From Alterisphingorhabdus sp051668705 (GTDB taxonomy: Bacteria > Pseudomonadota > Alphaproteobacteria > Sphingomonadales > Sphingomonadaceae), in contig NZ_CP196351.1 in NCBI RefSeq assembly GCF_051668705.1, positions 1,860,001 through 1,924,000 on the forward strand: a DNA stretch of 64,000 nucleotides, read 5' to 3'. The position numbers and the translations under genes are program-made. The notes under the pieces are model-generated. The model ran no database searches. It was given only the letters and a program-made list of their open reading frames with translations, and was not told the origin of the DNA. Below, in pieces: positions 8,347 to 17,513 of the stretch (within the stretch, counting starts at the first letter, position 1; the number at the start of each line of letters is the position of its first letter).

Positions 8347-9183
8347 TTACCTCTTCTTCTTCGCGTGGCGTGACCGGATAATCATATTATCGGTACGCTT
8401 GTTATTACGAGTACGTGCACCTTTGGTCGGCTTACCCCATGGCGTAACTGGATGACGACCACCCGATGTACGGCCTTCACCACCACCATGAGGGTGATCG
8501 ACAGGGTTTTTAGCAACACCACGTGTCAGTGGGCGACGGCCTTTCCAACGGGTACGACCAGCTTTTGCAAAGGTCTGGTTGCTGTTGTCAGGGTTTGACA
8601 CCGCACCAACAGTACCCATGCAATCACCGCGAATATAACGCTGCTCACCTGAGTTGAGACGAACAATAACCATACCGCGGTCACGACCAACCAACTGAGC
8701 ATATGTACCAGCGGCGCGAGCGATTTGACCACCCTTGCCTGGCTTCATCTCAATATTGTGGATGATGGTACCAATCGGCATTTGGCTCAGCAACATGGCG
8801 TTACCAGGCTTCACGTCAACTTTCTCACCAGAAACAACCGTCTCACCTTCAGCAAGACGCTGCGGAGCCAGAATGTAGGCCAATTCGCCATCTTCATATT
8901 TGATGAGCGCGATAAAAGCTGAACGGTTAGGATCATATTCCAAACGCTCAACAGTACCAGCAACATCAAATTTGCGACGCTTAAAGTCGACCTTACGATA
9001 TTTCTGCTTATGGCCACCAGCGATACCGCGTGATGTCACATGGCCTTTGTTATTGCGTCCACCAGTCTTGCGCTTGCCCTCAACAAGCGTTTTAACCGGA
9101 GCACCTTTCCAAAGGTCGGTTTTGTCAACCAGTACAAGGCCACGACGGCCGGGACTGGTAGGATTATAGGATTTTAATGCCAT
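8347..9183 (-). CDS. rplB: 50S ribosomal protein L2
   Basis: Essential large-subunit protein near the peptidyl transferase centre. 278 residues with the OB and SH3-like RNA-binding domains and the invariant C-terminal NPVDHPHGGGEGR motif containing the functionally important histidine. Located 16 bp after rplW. Confidence 0.98.
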   Translation of the reverse strand: MALKSYNPTSPGRRGLVLVDKTDLWKGAPVKTLVEGKRKTGGRNNKGHVTSRGIAGGHKQKYRKVDFKRRKFDVAGTVERLEYDPNRSAFIALIKYEDGELAYILAPQRLAEGETVVSGEKVDVKPGNAMLLSQMPIGTIIHNIEMKPGKGGQIARAAGTYAQLVGRDRGMVIVRLNSGEQRYIRGDCMGTVGAVSNPDNSNQTFAKAGRTRWKGRRPLTRGVAKNPVDHPHGGGEGRTSGGRHPVTPWGKPTKGARTRNNKRTDNMIIRSRHAKKKR

Positions 9184-9199
9184 AGTCTCTTTCCAGTCC

Positions 9200-9511
9200 T
9201 CAATTAACGGTTGTGGTAATGTCTATGTTCTGGCCTTCAGCCAGCGTGACAACCGCTTTTTTAATGTCGGAACGACGATAAGGACGTCCGCGCCATTTCT
9301 TGGCTTTGCCTTTTTGTACCAGCGTGTTCACTTTCGCGACCTTAACGCCATAAACTGCTTCAACAGCGGCTTTGATGTCAGGCTTGCTGGCCGTGTTCGC
9401 TACTTTGAAAACAACAGCATTGTTTTCGCTGAGCAATGTTGCCTTCTCAGTAATGTGAGGAGCAACAATCACGTCATAATGACGCGGATCGATTTCTTGC
9501 TTCTTAGCCAT
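9200..9511 (-). CDS. rplW: 50S ribosomal protein L23
   Basis: Exit-tunnel protein that docks trigger factor and SRP. With the start at MAKKQEIDPRHYDV it has 103 residues, the family length, and GGAGG lies 9 nt upstream. An in-frame start at 9535 would add an alien eight-residue stretch overlapping more of rplD. The conserved core IKAAVEAVYGVKVAKVNTL is visible. It overlaps the end of rplD by 8 nt. Confidence 0.96.
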   Translation of the reverse strand: MAKKQEIDPRHYDVIVAPHITEKATLLSENNAVVFKVANTASKPDIKAAVEAVYGVKVAKVNTLVQKGKAKKWRGRPYRRSDIKKAVVTLAEGQNIDITTTVN

Positions 9512-10142
9512 TGAAACGCGCCTCCAGTTTTTCAACCGCCGAGCGCGTTAGCACCAGCGTGTCGTGTTTCATAATGTCGTAAACATTGGCACCAGCTGCT
9601 GGCATTGCATTAACACCAACCAGATTGGACGACGCCTTTTTGAAACCGTCCGCAACCGCATCACCGTCAACGAAAAGAGCAGTTTTGCCAAGACCCAGCT
9701 TATCAAGCTGACCCTTAAGAGCCTGTGTTTTCGCCTCTTTCAGATCAAAGCTATCAACAACAACCAGATTGTCGTTTTTCGCTTTATCAGAAAGCGCCAT
9801 TTTCAGGCCCAGCGCACGGATCTTTTTGTTCAGTGATTGCTCAAAGTCACGCTTGCGCGGACCATGTGCTTTACCACCACCAATAAAGATAGGTGCACGG
9901 CGATCACCATGACGAGCAGTACCGCCACCTTTTTGGCGACCAAACTTCTTACCGGTACGCGCCACATCGGAACGCTCACGTGCCGCACGCGCTGTTCCAC
10001 GACGATTTTCAAGCTGCCATGTAACAACACGGTGCAGAATATCAGCACGTGGCTCTACGCCAAACACAGCTTCATTCAATTCTATATCAGCTTTAGCACC
10101 GCTTGGCGCCTTGCCTTCAAGAGCTTTGACTTTCAATTTCAT
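9504..10142 (-). CDS. rplD: 50S ribosomal protein L4
   Basis: Large-subunit protein with a tunnel loop; in E. coli it also represses the S10 operon by binding its leader. 212 residues. The loop segment FGRQKGGGTARHGDRRAPIF, a macrolide-relevant region, is intact. It starts 3 bp after rplC. Confidence 0.97.
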   Translation of the reverse strand: MKLKVKALEGKAPSGAKADIELNEAVFGVEPRADILHRVVTWQLENRRGTARAARERSDVARTGKKFGRQKGGGTARHGDRRAPIFIGGGKAHGPRKRDFEQSLNKKIRALGLKMALSDKAKNDNLVVVDSFDLKEAKTQALKGQLDKLGLGKTALFVDGDAVADGFKKASSNLVGVNAMPAAGANVYDIMKHDTLVLTRSAVEKLEARFNG

Positions 10143-10145
10143 GAC

Positions 10146-10901
10146 TTAGCCCTCCTGCCCTTCAGCAGTTTCAACTGCTGGCGTTTCTTTTGCAGGTGTA
10201 TCAGCCGGAGCATCGACAGGCGCCGCTGCTTTAATGATGCCCGCTGGATATGGCGCATCATCAGGACGCGAAATTTTCACAGCGTCATTGACCATCAGCC
10301 AACCACCCTTTGAACCAGGCACAGAACCTTTAACGAAAATCAGGCCACGCGCTTCATCAGTGCGAACAACCTCAAGATTTTGCTGGGTCCGTTGACGGTT
10401 ACCCATATGGCCGGCCATTTTCTTGTTTTTGAAAACTTTACCTGGATCCTGACGGTTACCTGTCGAACCATGCGAACGGTGAGATAGTGACACACCGTGC
10501 GTCGCACGCAGACCACCAAAACCCCAACGCTTCATAGCGCCAGCAAAGCCCTTACCCTGTGTGTGGCCAGTAATGTCTACCATTTGACCAGCAACATAGT
10601 GATCCGCAGAAAGCTGCGCACCCACATCAAGGATTGCATCATCAGCAACACGAAATTCAGCCATTAATTGCTTCGCAGCAACTTCGGCTTTCGCAAAATG
10701 CTCACGCTGTGGCTTTTTAACGTTTTTGGGCTTGGCTGTACCAGCACCCAATTGCACCGCGACATAACCGTCACGGTCTGAATCTTTGACCGAAACAACC
10801 TGACAACCTTCCAGCGATAGAACGGTTACCGGCACATGCCGCCCGTCATCCTGAAACAGCCGTGTCATCCCGACTTTTTTAGCGATCACACCAGTGCGCA
10901 T
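10146..10901 (-). CDS. rplC: 50S ribosomal protein L3
   Basis: Large-subunit assembly protein that reaches the peptidyl transferase centre. The true start is MRTGVIAKKVGMTRLF at 10901: AGGAG lies 7 nt upstream of it but only 1-2 nt from the ATG at 10907, and the upstream extension is not L3-like. The protein has 251 residues with the conserved HGVSLSHRSHGSTGNRQDPG loop. A ~30-residue Ala/Pro/Glu tail (APVDAPADTPAKETPAV) is added after the L3 core, so it is longer than E. coli L3 (209). Confidence 0.97.
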   Translation of the reverse strand: MRTGVIAKKVGMTRLFQDDGRHVPVTVLSLEGCQVVSVKDSDRDGYVAVQLGAGTAKPKNVKKPQREHFAKAEVAAKQLMAEFRVADDAILDVGAQLSADHYVAGQMVDITGHTQGKGFAGAMKRWGFGGLRATHGVSLSHRSHGSTGNRQDPGKVFKNKKMAGHMGNRQRTQQNLEVVRTDEARGLIFVKGSVPGSKGGWLMVNDAVKISRPDDAPYPAGIIKAAAPVDAPADTPAKETPAVETAEGQEG

Positions 10902-10920
10902 GACCATTCTCCTAACAGAG

Positions 10921-10942
10921 GCCCGCCGGTCTTCCGGTGGGC
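10921..10942 (-). promoter_or_regulatory. GC-rich hairpin next to the rplC ribosome-binding site
   Basis: GCCCGCCGG (10921-10929) can pair with CCGGTGGGC (10934-10942) with one G-U pair and a 4-nt loop. On the minus-strand transcript it ends about 10 nt before the AGGAG of rplC. The position would suit control of rplC translation or mRNA processing. No U-tract follows, so it is not a normal terminator. Confidence 0.45.
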
Positions 10943-10989
10943 GTGACAATATTACCAATGCAAATGCACCAGCGGCGATATGACCCTAG

Positions 10990-11017
10990 ATTTTAATGAG
11001 CGCCCCGTCCGGGCCAA
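10990..11017 (-). promoter_or_regulatory. Possible internal promoter in the rpsJ-rplC gap
   Basis: On the minus strand TTGGCC (complement of 11012-11017) and TAAAAT (complement of 10990-10995) are 16 nt apart, the second box being one mismatch from the bacterial -10 consensus. It would give rplC a leader of about 80 nt containing the GC-rich hairpin. Sequence match only, and the -35 box is weak. Confidence 0.3.
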
Positions 11018-11135
11018 GAACCTCGCAGTAAATGCAAAGCAAGACGGGGGACTCAGACCCGGATAATTTCTGCAAAAAGGGCAGAAACCCGGCGGTATCC
11101 CAATTTCATGCTCGCCTATAGGGCAAGCAAAGCTG

Positions 11136-11447
11136 TTAGGCCAGCTTAATCTCAACATTTACACCAGCAGCCAGATCGAGCTTCATCAAAGCATCAACAG
11201 TCTGTGGTGTAGGCTGCACGATATCCAGCAACCGCTTATAAGTGCGAACTTCAAACTGCTCGCGCGATTTTTTGTCAATGTGCGGACCGCGGTTCACGGT
11301 AAATTTCTCAATACGCGTTGGTAGAGGAATAGGACCGCGAATAAGAGCTCCAGTACGGCGTGCCGTATCTGCAATGTCACCAGTTGCCTGGTCGAGTACC
11401 CGATGGTCAAAAGCCTTCAGGCGAATGCGAATATTCTGCGTTTCCAT
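11136..11447 (-). CDS. rpsJ: 30S ribosomal protein S10
   Basis: Small-subunit head protein; in E. coli also NusE, the antitermination partner of NusB and NusG. With the start METQNIRIRLKAFDHR at 11447 it has 103 residues, the family length. A longer in-frame reading from 11507 adds 20 unrelated residues and runs into the terminator-like structure. The conserved PIPLPTRIEKFTVNRGPHID is present. It is followed by an unusually long gap of 234 bp before rplC. Confidence 0.96.
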   Translation of the reverse strand: METQNIRIRLKAFDHRVLDQATGDIADTARRTGALIRGPIPLPTRIEKFTVNRGPHIDKKSREQFEVRTYKRLLDIVQPTPQTVDALMKLDLAAGVNVEIKLA

Positions 11448-11486
11448 AAATCCAACTACCGATGTCGCCGAAGCGAATGTAAAAGA

Positions 11487-11542
11487 GCCAAAAACAAGCC
11501 GCCCCATAATCCCCGATTATGTGCCCGGGGTAACAGGGCGGC
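11487..11542 (-). terminator. Terminator/attenuator-like hairpin between tuf and rpsJ
   Basis: Read on the minus strand, GCCGCCC (complement of 11536-11542) and GGGCGGC (complement of 11498-11504) form a perfect 7-bp outer stem. The loop contains a second stem (ATAATC with GATTAT, 11506-11520). The outer stem is followed directly by TTGTTTTTGG. This fits an intrinsic terminator after tuf, or an attenuator in the S10 leader, because only about 40 nt remain before the rpsJ start. Confidence 0.6.
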
Positions 11543-11594
11543 CTGCGAATATTGTTGCTGCGAATCAAATCATCACAGCGGAGACGAGCCTATA

Positions 11595-12785
11595 TTAGGC
11601 TTTGATGTTGCTGACAACCCCTGAACCAACAGTCCGGCCACCTTCACGAATAGCGAAGCGCAGACCTGAGTCCATTGCGATAGGAGCGATCAGTTTAACA
11701 CCGATTGTTACGTTATCACCAGGCATTACCATCTCGGTACCTTCTGGCAGAATAACTTCGCCGGTCACGTCAGTTGTACGGAAGTAGAACTGTGGACGAT
11801 AGTTGGCGAAAAATGGTGTGTGACGTCCACCTTCGTCTTTTGACAGAACATAAACTTCTGCATCAAACTCCGTGTGCGGCGTAACAGAACCAGGCTTACA
11901 AAGAACCTGACCACGCTCAACTTCTTCACGACCAACACCGCGGATCAGCGCGCCAATGTTATCGCCAGCTTCACCCGAGTCGAGCAGCTTACGGAACATT
12001 TCAACACCAGTAACGGTTGTTTTGGTTGTGTCTTTGATACCAACGATTTCAACTTCGTCGCCAACATTGACGATACCGGTTTCAACACGGCCGGTAACAA
12101 CTGTACCACGACCAGAGATTGAGAACACGTCCTCAACTGGCATCAGGAAGTCTTTGTCAACTGGACGATCAGGCTGTGGGATAGACTCATCAACGGCAGC
12201 CATCAGTTCAAGAATTTTCTCTTTACCGATATTGTCGTCACGGCCTTCCAGAGCAGCCAAAGCTGAACCAGATACCACAGGAATATCATCACCCGGGAAG
12301 TCATATTCACTGAGCAGTTCACGAATTTCCAGCTCAACCAACTCAAGCAGTTCTTCATCGTCGACTTGGTCAACTTTGTTCATGAAGACAACCAGTGCAG
12401 GAACGCCAACCTGACGCGCAAGCAGGATGTGCTCACGAGTTTGTGGCATTGGGCCATCAGCTGCGTTAACAACCAGGATAGCGCCATCCATTTGCGCAGC
12501 ACCGGTGATCATGTTTTTCACATAGTCAGCGTGTCCTGGGCAATCAACGTGCGCATAGTGACGTGCTTCGGTCTCATACTCAACGTGAGCCGTTGAAATG
12601 GTGATGCCACGCTCACGCTCTTCAGGCGCTTTATCGATGTTAGCGAAATCAACGGCTTCACCACCGCTGGATTCAGCGAGAACTTTCGTGATCGCTGCGG
12701 TCAGAGTTGTTTTACCATGGTCAACATGTCCAATGGTACCAATGTTACAGTGCGGCTTGTTCCGCTCAAACTTTGCTTTAGCCAT
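11595..12785 (-). CDS. tuf: Elongation factor Tu
   Basis: GTPase that delivers aminoacyl-tRNA to the ribosomal A site. 396 residues. The G domain has the P-loop GHVDHGKTT (about residues 18-26), DCPGHADY and NKVDQVDD; domains 2 and 3 follow and the protein ends VGSGVVSNIKA. AGGA stands 4 nt before the ATG. Located between fusA and rpsJ as in the classical str operon. Another tuf copy elsewhere in the genome is possible but not visible here. Confidence 0.98.
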   Translation of the reverse strand: MAKAKFERNKPHCNIGTIGHVDHGKTTLTAAITKVLAESSGGEAVDFANIDKAPEERERGITISTAHVEYETEARHYAHVDCPGHADYVKNMITGAAQMDGAILVVNAADGPMPQTREHILLARQVGVPALVVFMNKVDQVDDEELLELVELEIRELLSEYDFPGDDIPVVSGSALAALEGRDDNIGKEKILELMAAVDESIPQPDRPVDKDFLMPVEDVFSISGRGTVVTGRVETGIVNVGDEVEIVGIKDTTKTTVTGVEMFRKLLDSGEAGDNIGALIRGVGREEVERGQVLCKPGSVTPHTEFDAEVYVLSKDEGGRHTPFFANYRPQFYFRTTDVTGEVILPEGTEMVMPGDNVTIGVKLIAPIAMDSGLRFAIREGGRTVGSGVVSNIKA

Positions 12786-12878
12786 AATTTCCTACCTTCA
12801 ATTAATCTATCTTACGACAGTCTGCGGGGCGCTTTGGCGAGACTATCTGTATCTGTCAACACCCTTTCTCATAACTAT

Positions 12879-12884
12879 GCCCAA
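12879..12884 (-). promoter_or_regulatory. TTGACA box upstream of tuf
   Basis: The 156-bp fusA-tuf gap contains a perfect TTGACA on the minus strand inside GGTGTTGACAGATAC, roughly 95 nt upstream of the tuf start. No convincing -10 box lies 16-18 nt further, so a tuf-specific promoter is only suggested. The exact position is approximate to a few bases. Confidence 0.25.
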
Positions 12885-12941
12885 AAGGACGTGCTGGTTA
12901 TGCGAAATAAGTGCAGAGCGCCTTGATCTTGCTAATGGCTA

Positions 12942-15035
<2,094 letters not shown>

Positions 15036-15117
15036 GATCAATACTCCAAAAAGGGGCTCAGAATGTGATGCCTTAAAATCAATCCAACAAACGGACCAAA
15101 TTTCGTGGGCGATATAC

Positions 15118-15149
15118 GCAAAGGGACCAGCGATGACCAGCCCCTTTGC
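15118..15149 (-). promoter_or_regulatory. Hairpin in the rpsG-fusA gap
   Basis: GCAAAGGG (15118-15125) and CCCTTTGC (15142-15149) form a perfect 8-bp stem, enclosing a loop with a repeated GACCAG (15124-ish and 15135-15140). No U-tract follows on the minus strand, so a leader element, processing site or partial attenuator is more likely than a full terminator. The E. coli str operon is regulated by S7 binding at the rpsL-rpsG junction, not here, so no family assignment is made. Confidence 0.4.
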
Positions 15150-15200
15150 ATTTTAATTTATAAGCTCCGCCCGACTTAGCCCAGCGTAGCGATCTGTATG

Positions 15201-15671
15201 TTACCAGCGATAGTGCGAGAAGGCGCGGTTCGCTTCTGCCATACGGTGGGTATCTTCACGTTTCTTCACGGCATTGCCGCGGTTATTTGCAGCATCCATC
15301 AATTCAGCTGACAAACGCGCAGACATAGTTGTTTCACCGCGGCCACGCGCAGCAGAGATCAACCAACGAATGGCCAATGCTTGCGCGCGCTCTGGACGGA
15401 CTTCAACCGGCACTTGATAAGTAGCACCGCCAACGCGGCGTGAACGCACCTCAATACCTGGCTTCACATTGTTCAAAGCATCGTGGAAAAGCTGAACCGG
15501 ATCGGTTTTTGCTTTTGTCTCGACAGTATCCAATGCACCATAAACAATCCGTTCTGCGACAGATTTTTTACCGTCAAGCATCAGGTTGTTCATAAATTTC
15601 GATAGAACCTGATCACCAAATTTTGGATCAGGAAGAATTACCCGTTTTTCGGGTCTACGACGACGTGACAT
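15201..15671 (-). CDS. rpsG: 30S ribosomal protein S7
   Basis: Primary 16S rRNA-binding protein of the small-subunit head, 156 residues. It starts MSRRRRPEKRVILPDPKFGD and ends EANRAFSHYRW, both typical of alphaproteobacterial S7. It follows rpsL after 25 bp with a clear GGAG upstream of the ATG. Confidence 0.97.
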   Translation of the reverse strand: MSRRRRPEKRVILPDPKFGDQVLSKFMNNLMLDGKKSVAERIVYGALDTVETKAKTDPVQLFHDALNNVKPGIEVRSRRVGGATYQVPVEVRPERAQALAIRWLISAARGRGETTMSARLSAELMDAANNRGNAVKKREDTHRMAEANRAFSHYRW

Positions 15672-15696
15672 ATCAAATTACTCCAAAAAACCGGGA

Positions 15697-16068
15697 TTAT
15701 TTAGGCCGTTTCGCGCCATATTTGGAACGCGATTGCTTACGGTCCTTAACGCCTTGCGTATCCAGAACACCGCGCAGTACGTGATAACGTACACCCGGCA
15801 AATCGCGAACACGGCCGCCGCGGATAAGCACAACACTGTGCTCCTGCAGGTTATGGCCTTCGCCTGGAATATAGCTGATGACTTCGCGGCTGTTGGTCAG
15901 GCGAACCTTGGCAACTTTACGCAAAGCCGAGTTCGGCTTTTTAGGAGTTGTTGTGTAGACCCGGGTACAAACACCGCGCTTTTGCGGGTTCTGTTCCATG
16001 GCCGGCACTTTTGATTTCGCCTTTTGTGGCGTCCGGCCCTTGCGGACCAGCTGGTTAATCGTTGGCAT
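15697..16068 (-). CDS. rpsL: 30S ribosomal protein S12 (Arg at position 88)
   Basis: Decoding-centre protein and streptomycin target, 123 residues. The first accuracy loop has the normal TPKKPNSALRK with Lys43. The second loop reads GGRVRDLPGVRYH, so position 88 (Met = 1) is Arg (codon CGC, complement of 15805-15807) instead of the usual Lys. In Mycobacterium tuberculosis and E. coli the Lys-to-Arg change at the equivalent site gives streptomycin resistance. First gene of the block, with AAGGTG upstream of the ATG. Confidence 0.97.
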   Translation of the reverse strand: MPTINQLVRKGRTPQKAKSKVPAMEQNPQKRGVCTRVYTTTPKKPNSALRKVAKVRLTNSREVISYIPGEGHNLQEHSVVLIRGGRVRDLPGVRYHVLRGVLDTQGVKDRKQSRSKYGAKRPK

Positions 16069-16324
16069 AAATGCTTCACCTTGGTTATGCGATTATGGTT
16101 ACTCCGGCCCGCGATACGTTGATCTTATCGATCCGATGAGCGGCTCCGCCGTGATCCCATCCGCACCATTTGCCGGTGTTTGCCTAATTACCCTTTGTCA
16201 AAATGGTAATGTCATATGTCAAAGGAATGGCGCCATTAGCTAGGATTCGCCAAAAGGTCAAGGATACAAGATAATCAGCAAATTTATGCGAAACAACAAT
16301 GTTACACATCACTGACACCCAACG
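16069..16324 (-). promoter_or_regulatory. Upstream region of the rpsL-led block with two TTGACA boxes
   Basis: Non-coding. On the minus strand two perfect TTGACA hexamers (complements of 16217-16222 and 16196-16201) lie 21 nt apart, about 130-155 nt upstream of the rpsL start, both inside similar TTTGACA contexts. No strong -10 box is evident at 16-18 nt from either, but alphaproteobacterial -10 boxes are often weak. This is the likely main promoter area for the str genes. Nothing else was recognised up to the start of the repeats. Confidence 0.45.
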
Positions 16325-16479
16325 ACCGTGATGATAAGGCAAGAGCCAACCCAAAACCCCGATATGCAGGCTAAGATGACAAGCATAAAGCCAAACAAAC
16401 CCGCTGGCTATTTAACATATAGCTAGCAGGACATGCTTCCCTAGAGAATGGATAAATGATTTACCGTTAATATGACCCG

Positions 16480-16496
16480 TAGAATTGAGAATTCTA
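16480..16496 (-). terminator. Stem-loop on the stop codon of peptide gene 1
   Basis: TAGAATT (16480-16486) and AATTCTA (16490-16496) form a perfect 7-bp stem with a 3-nt loop. The TAG stop is the first three bases of the stem on the minus strand. Unit C has the same perfect stem (17324-17340). Unit B has three changes in one arm (16899-16915) that all give G-U pairs in RNA, so pairing is kept. No U-tract follows, so it may protect the 3' end rather than terminate. Confidence 0.45.
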
Positions 16497-16649
16497 GCTG
16501 GTAATCGAGCCAAAGTCGGTTAAAGCACCGCCGCCAATCTTAATATCTTTCGAGGAAGCCTGCAAAACCTTCAACTCTGGCTTACTCCATAACTTGCCAG
16601 CGCTTGATTCATCATTTTGCTTTTGCTGTAATTCGTCTTTCATGTTCAT
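16494..16649 (-). CDS. RiPP-precursor-like peptide 1 (51 residues)
   Basis: Unrecognised small peptide. It starts MNMKDELQQKQ at 16649, with AAGGG 7 nt upstream, and the leader-like part carries KLWSKPELKVLQA (residues 19-31). The C-terminal part after SSKDIKI is GGGALTDFGSITS, with Asp45 and Phe46. A longer in-frame reading to 16817 exists but crosses the repeat junction and is interrupted in unit C, so the short start is preferred. The aromatic-x-x-Pro-x-Leu-x-x-Leu pattern resembles lasso-peptide leaders; the conserved Thr at -2 of such leaders is absent. It could also be another RiPP class or a signalling peptide. Confidence 0.7.
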   Translation of the reverse strand: MNMKDELQQKQNDESSAGKLWSKPELKVLQASSKDIKIGGGALTDFGSITS

Positions 16650-16670
16650 AATATGACCCTTTATGTTACA

Positions 16671-16699
16671 ATAATTTATCATGCGTATCGTGGCGTCAA
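16671..16699 (-). promoter_or_regulatory. Promoter-like boxes of unit A
   Basis: On the minus strand TTGACG (complement of 16694-16699) and AATTAT (complement of 16671-16676) are 17 nt apart. A start about 7 nt downstream would give a very short leader containing the AAGGG site. The same boxes and spacing recur in units B and C, so each peptide gene probably has its own promoter. Confidence 0.45.
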
Positions 16700-16912
16700 G
16701 TATTTGTAAAGAGATATAATTTCTGACCAATTGGTAGAAGCGGACCGTGATGATAAGGCAAGAGCCAACCCAAAACCCCGATATGCAGGCTAAGATGACA
16801 AGCATAAAGCCAAACAAACCCGCTGGCTATTTAACATATAGCTAGCAGGACATGCTTCCCTAGAGAATGGATAAATGATTTACCGTTAATATAACCCGCA
16901 GAACCGAGAATT

Positions 16913-17074
16913 CTAACTGGTGCTACTCGCAAAGAAAGCGTCGGACATTGCCCCTGTGCCAAACTTAATATCTTCCGAGCAAGCCTGCAAGACCTTCAAC
17001 TCTGGCTTACTCCATAACTTGCCAGCGCTTGATTCATCATTTTGCTTTTGCTGCGACCCATCTTTCATATTCAT
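16913..17074 (-). CDS. RiPP-precursor-like peptide 2 (53 residues)
   Basis: Paralogue of the unit A peptide. The start MNMKDGSQQKQ at 17074 is preceded by AAGGG. The leader-like motif KLWSKPELKVLQA is identical, followed by CSEDIKF and a divergent tail GTGAMSDAFFASSTS, two residues longer than in the other copies. Gly41 and Asp45 are kept. One cysteine (residue 32) is unique to this copy. Function unknown; the invariant leader with a variable tail suggests a modified secreted peptide. Confidence 0.7.
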   Translation of the reverse strand: MNMKDGSQQKQNDESSAGKLWSKPELKVLQACSEDIKFGTGAMSDAFFASSTS

Positions 17075-17095
17075 AATACGACCCTTTATGTTACA

Positions 17096-17124
17096 ATAAT
17101 TTATCATGCGTATCGTGGCGTCAA
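17096..17124 (-). promoter_or_regulatory. Promoter-like boxes of unit B
   Basis: TTGACG (complement of 17119-17124) and AATTAT (complement of 17096-17101) with a 17-nt spacer, identical to unit A. Confidence 0.45.
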
Positions 17125-17337
17125 GTATTTGTAAAGAGATATAATTTCTGACCAATTGGTAGAAGCGGACCGTGATGATAAGGCAAGAGCCAACCCAAAA
17201 CCCCGATATGCAGGCTAAGATGACAAGCATAAAGCCAAACAAACCCGCTGGCTATTTAACATACAGCTAGCGGGACATGCTTCCCTAGAGAATGGATAAA
17301 TGATTTACCGTTAATATGACCCGTAGAATTAAGAATT

Positions 17338-17493
17338 CTAACTGCTAGGCGATGAAAAGTCGAGTCCAACCCCGCCGCTAGACATAATATCTTCCGAGGA
17401 AGCCTGCAAAACCTTCAACTCTGGCTTACTCCATAACTTGCCAGCGCCTGATTGATCATTTTGCTTTTGCTGTAATTCGTCTTTCATGTTCAT
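17338..17493 (-). CDS. RiPP-precursor-like peptide 3 (51 residues)
   Basis: Third paralogue, read directly from the sequence. It starts MNMKDELQQKQ at 17493, with AAGGG 7 nt upstream; stop TAG is the complement of 17338-17340. Leader-like motif KLWSKPELKVLQA is identical to the other copies; the tail after SSEDIMS is SGGVGLDFSSPSS. Gly41, Asp45 and Phe46 agree with copy 1. Between copies 1 and 3 the leader-coding ~107 nt differ at 3 positions, while the last 44 nt differ at 16. Function unknown. Confidence 0.68.
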   Translation of the reverse strand: MNMKDELQQKQNDQSGAGKLWSKPELKVLQASSEDIMSSGGVGLDFSSPSS

Positions 17494-17513
17494 AATATGA
17501 CCCTTATATTACA

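Larger units (their letters stand above)
16324..16743 (-). repeat. Tandem repeat unit A (about 419 bp)
   Basis: First of three adjacent direct repeats. The period is 419 bp to unit B and 425 bp from B to C, measured at the shared ACCGTGATGATAAGG start. In minus-strand order each unit consists of promoter-like boxes, Shine-Dalgarno site, peptide gene, stop-codon stem-loop and a ~170-bp 3' flank. Between units A and C I count about three differences in the ~170-nt 3' flank, but 16 in 44 nt at the end of the peptide gene. There are no transposase, integrase or terminal inverted repeats, so the array looks like duplication by recombination. Confidence 0.9.
16744..17168 (-). repeat. Tandem repeat unit B (about 425 bp)
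   Basis: Second direct repeat, same layout as unit A. It is the most diverged of the three: 6 nt longer, in the peptide-coding 3' end, and with changes in the leader start (DGSQQ instead of DELQQ), while the 3' flank is almost identical to units A and C. Confidence 0.9.

Noticed and set aside
10902..10958. Upstream start of L3 with MVILSRPPEDRR...
   Set aside because: The extension reads through the GC-rich hairpin and ribosome-binding site; MRTGVIAKK is the family start with AGGAG 7 nt upstream.
16650..17242. Longer in-frame starts giving 107-109 residue proteins with a hydrophobic N-terminus (MFGFMLVILACISGF...)
   Set aside because: They begin at TTG codons inside the neighbouring unit's 3' flank, lack a Shine-Dalgarno, and unit C has a frameshift and stop that removes the extension; the short ATG start has AAGGG in all three copies.
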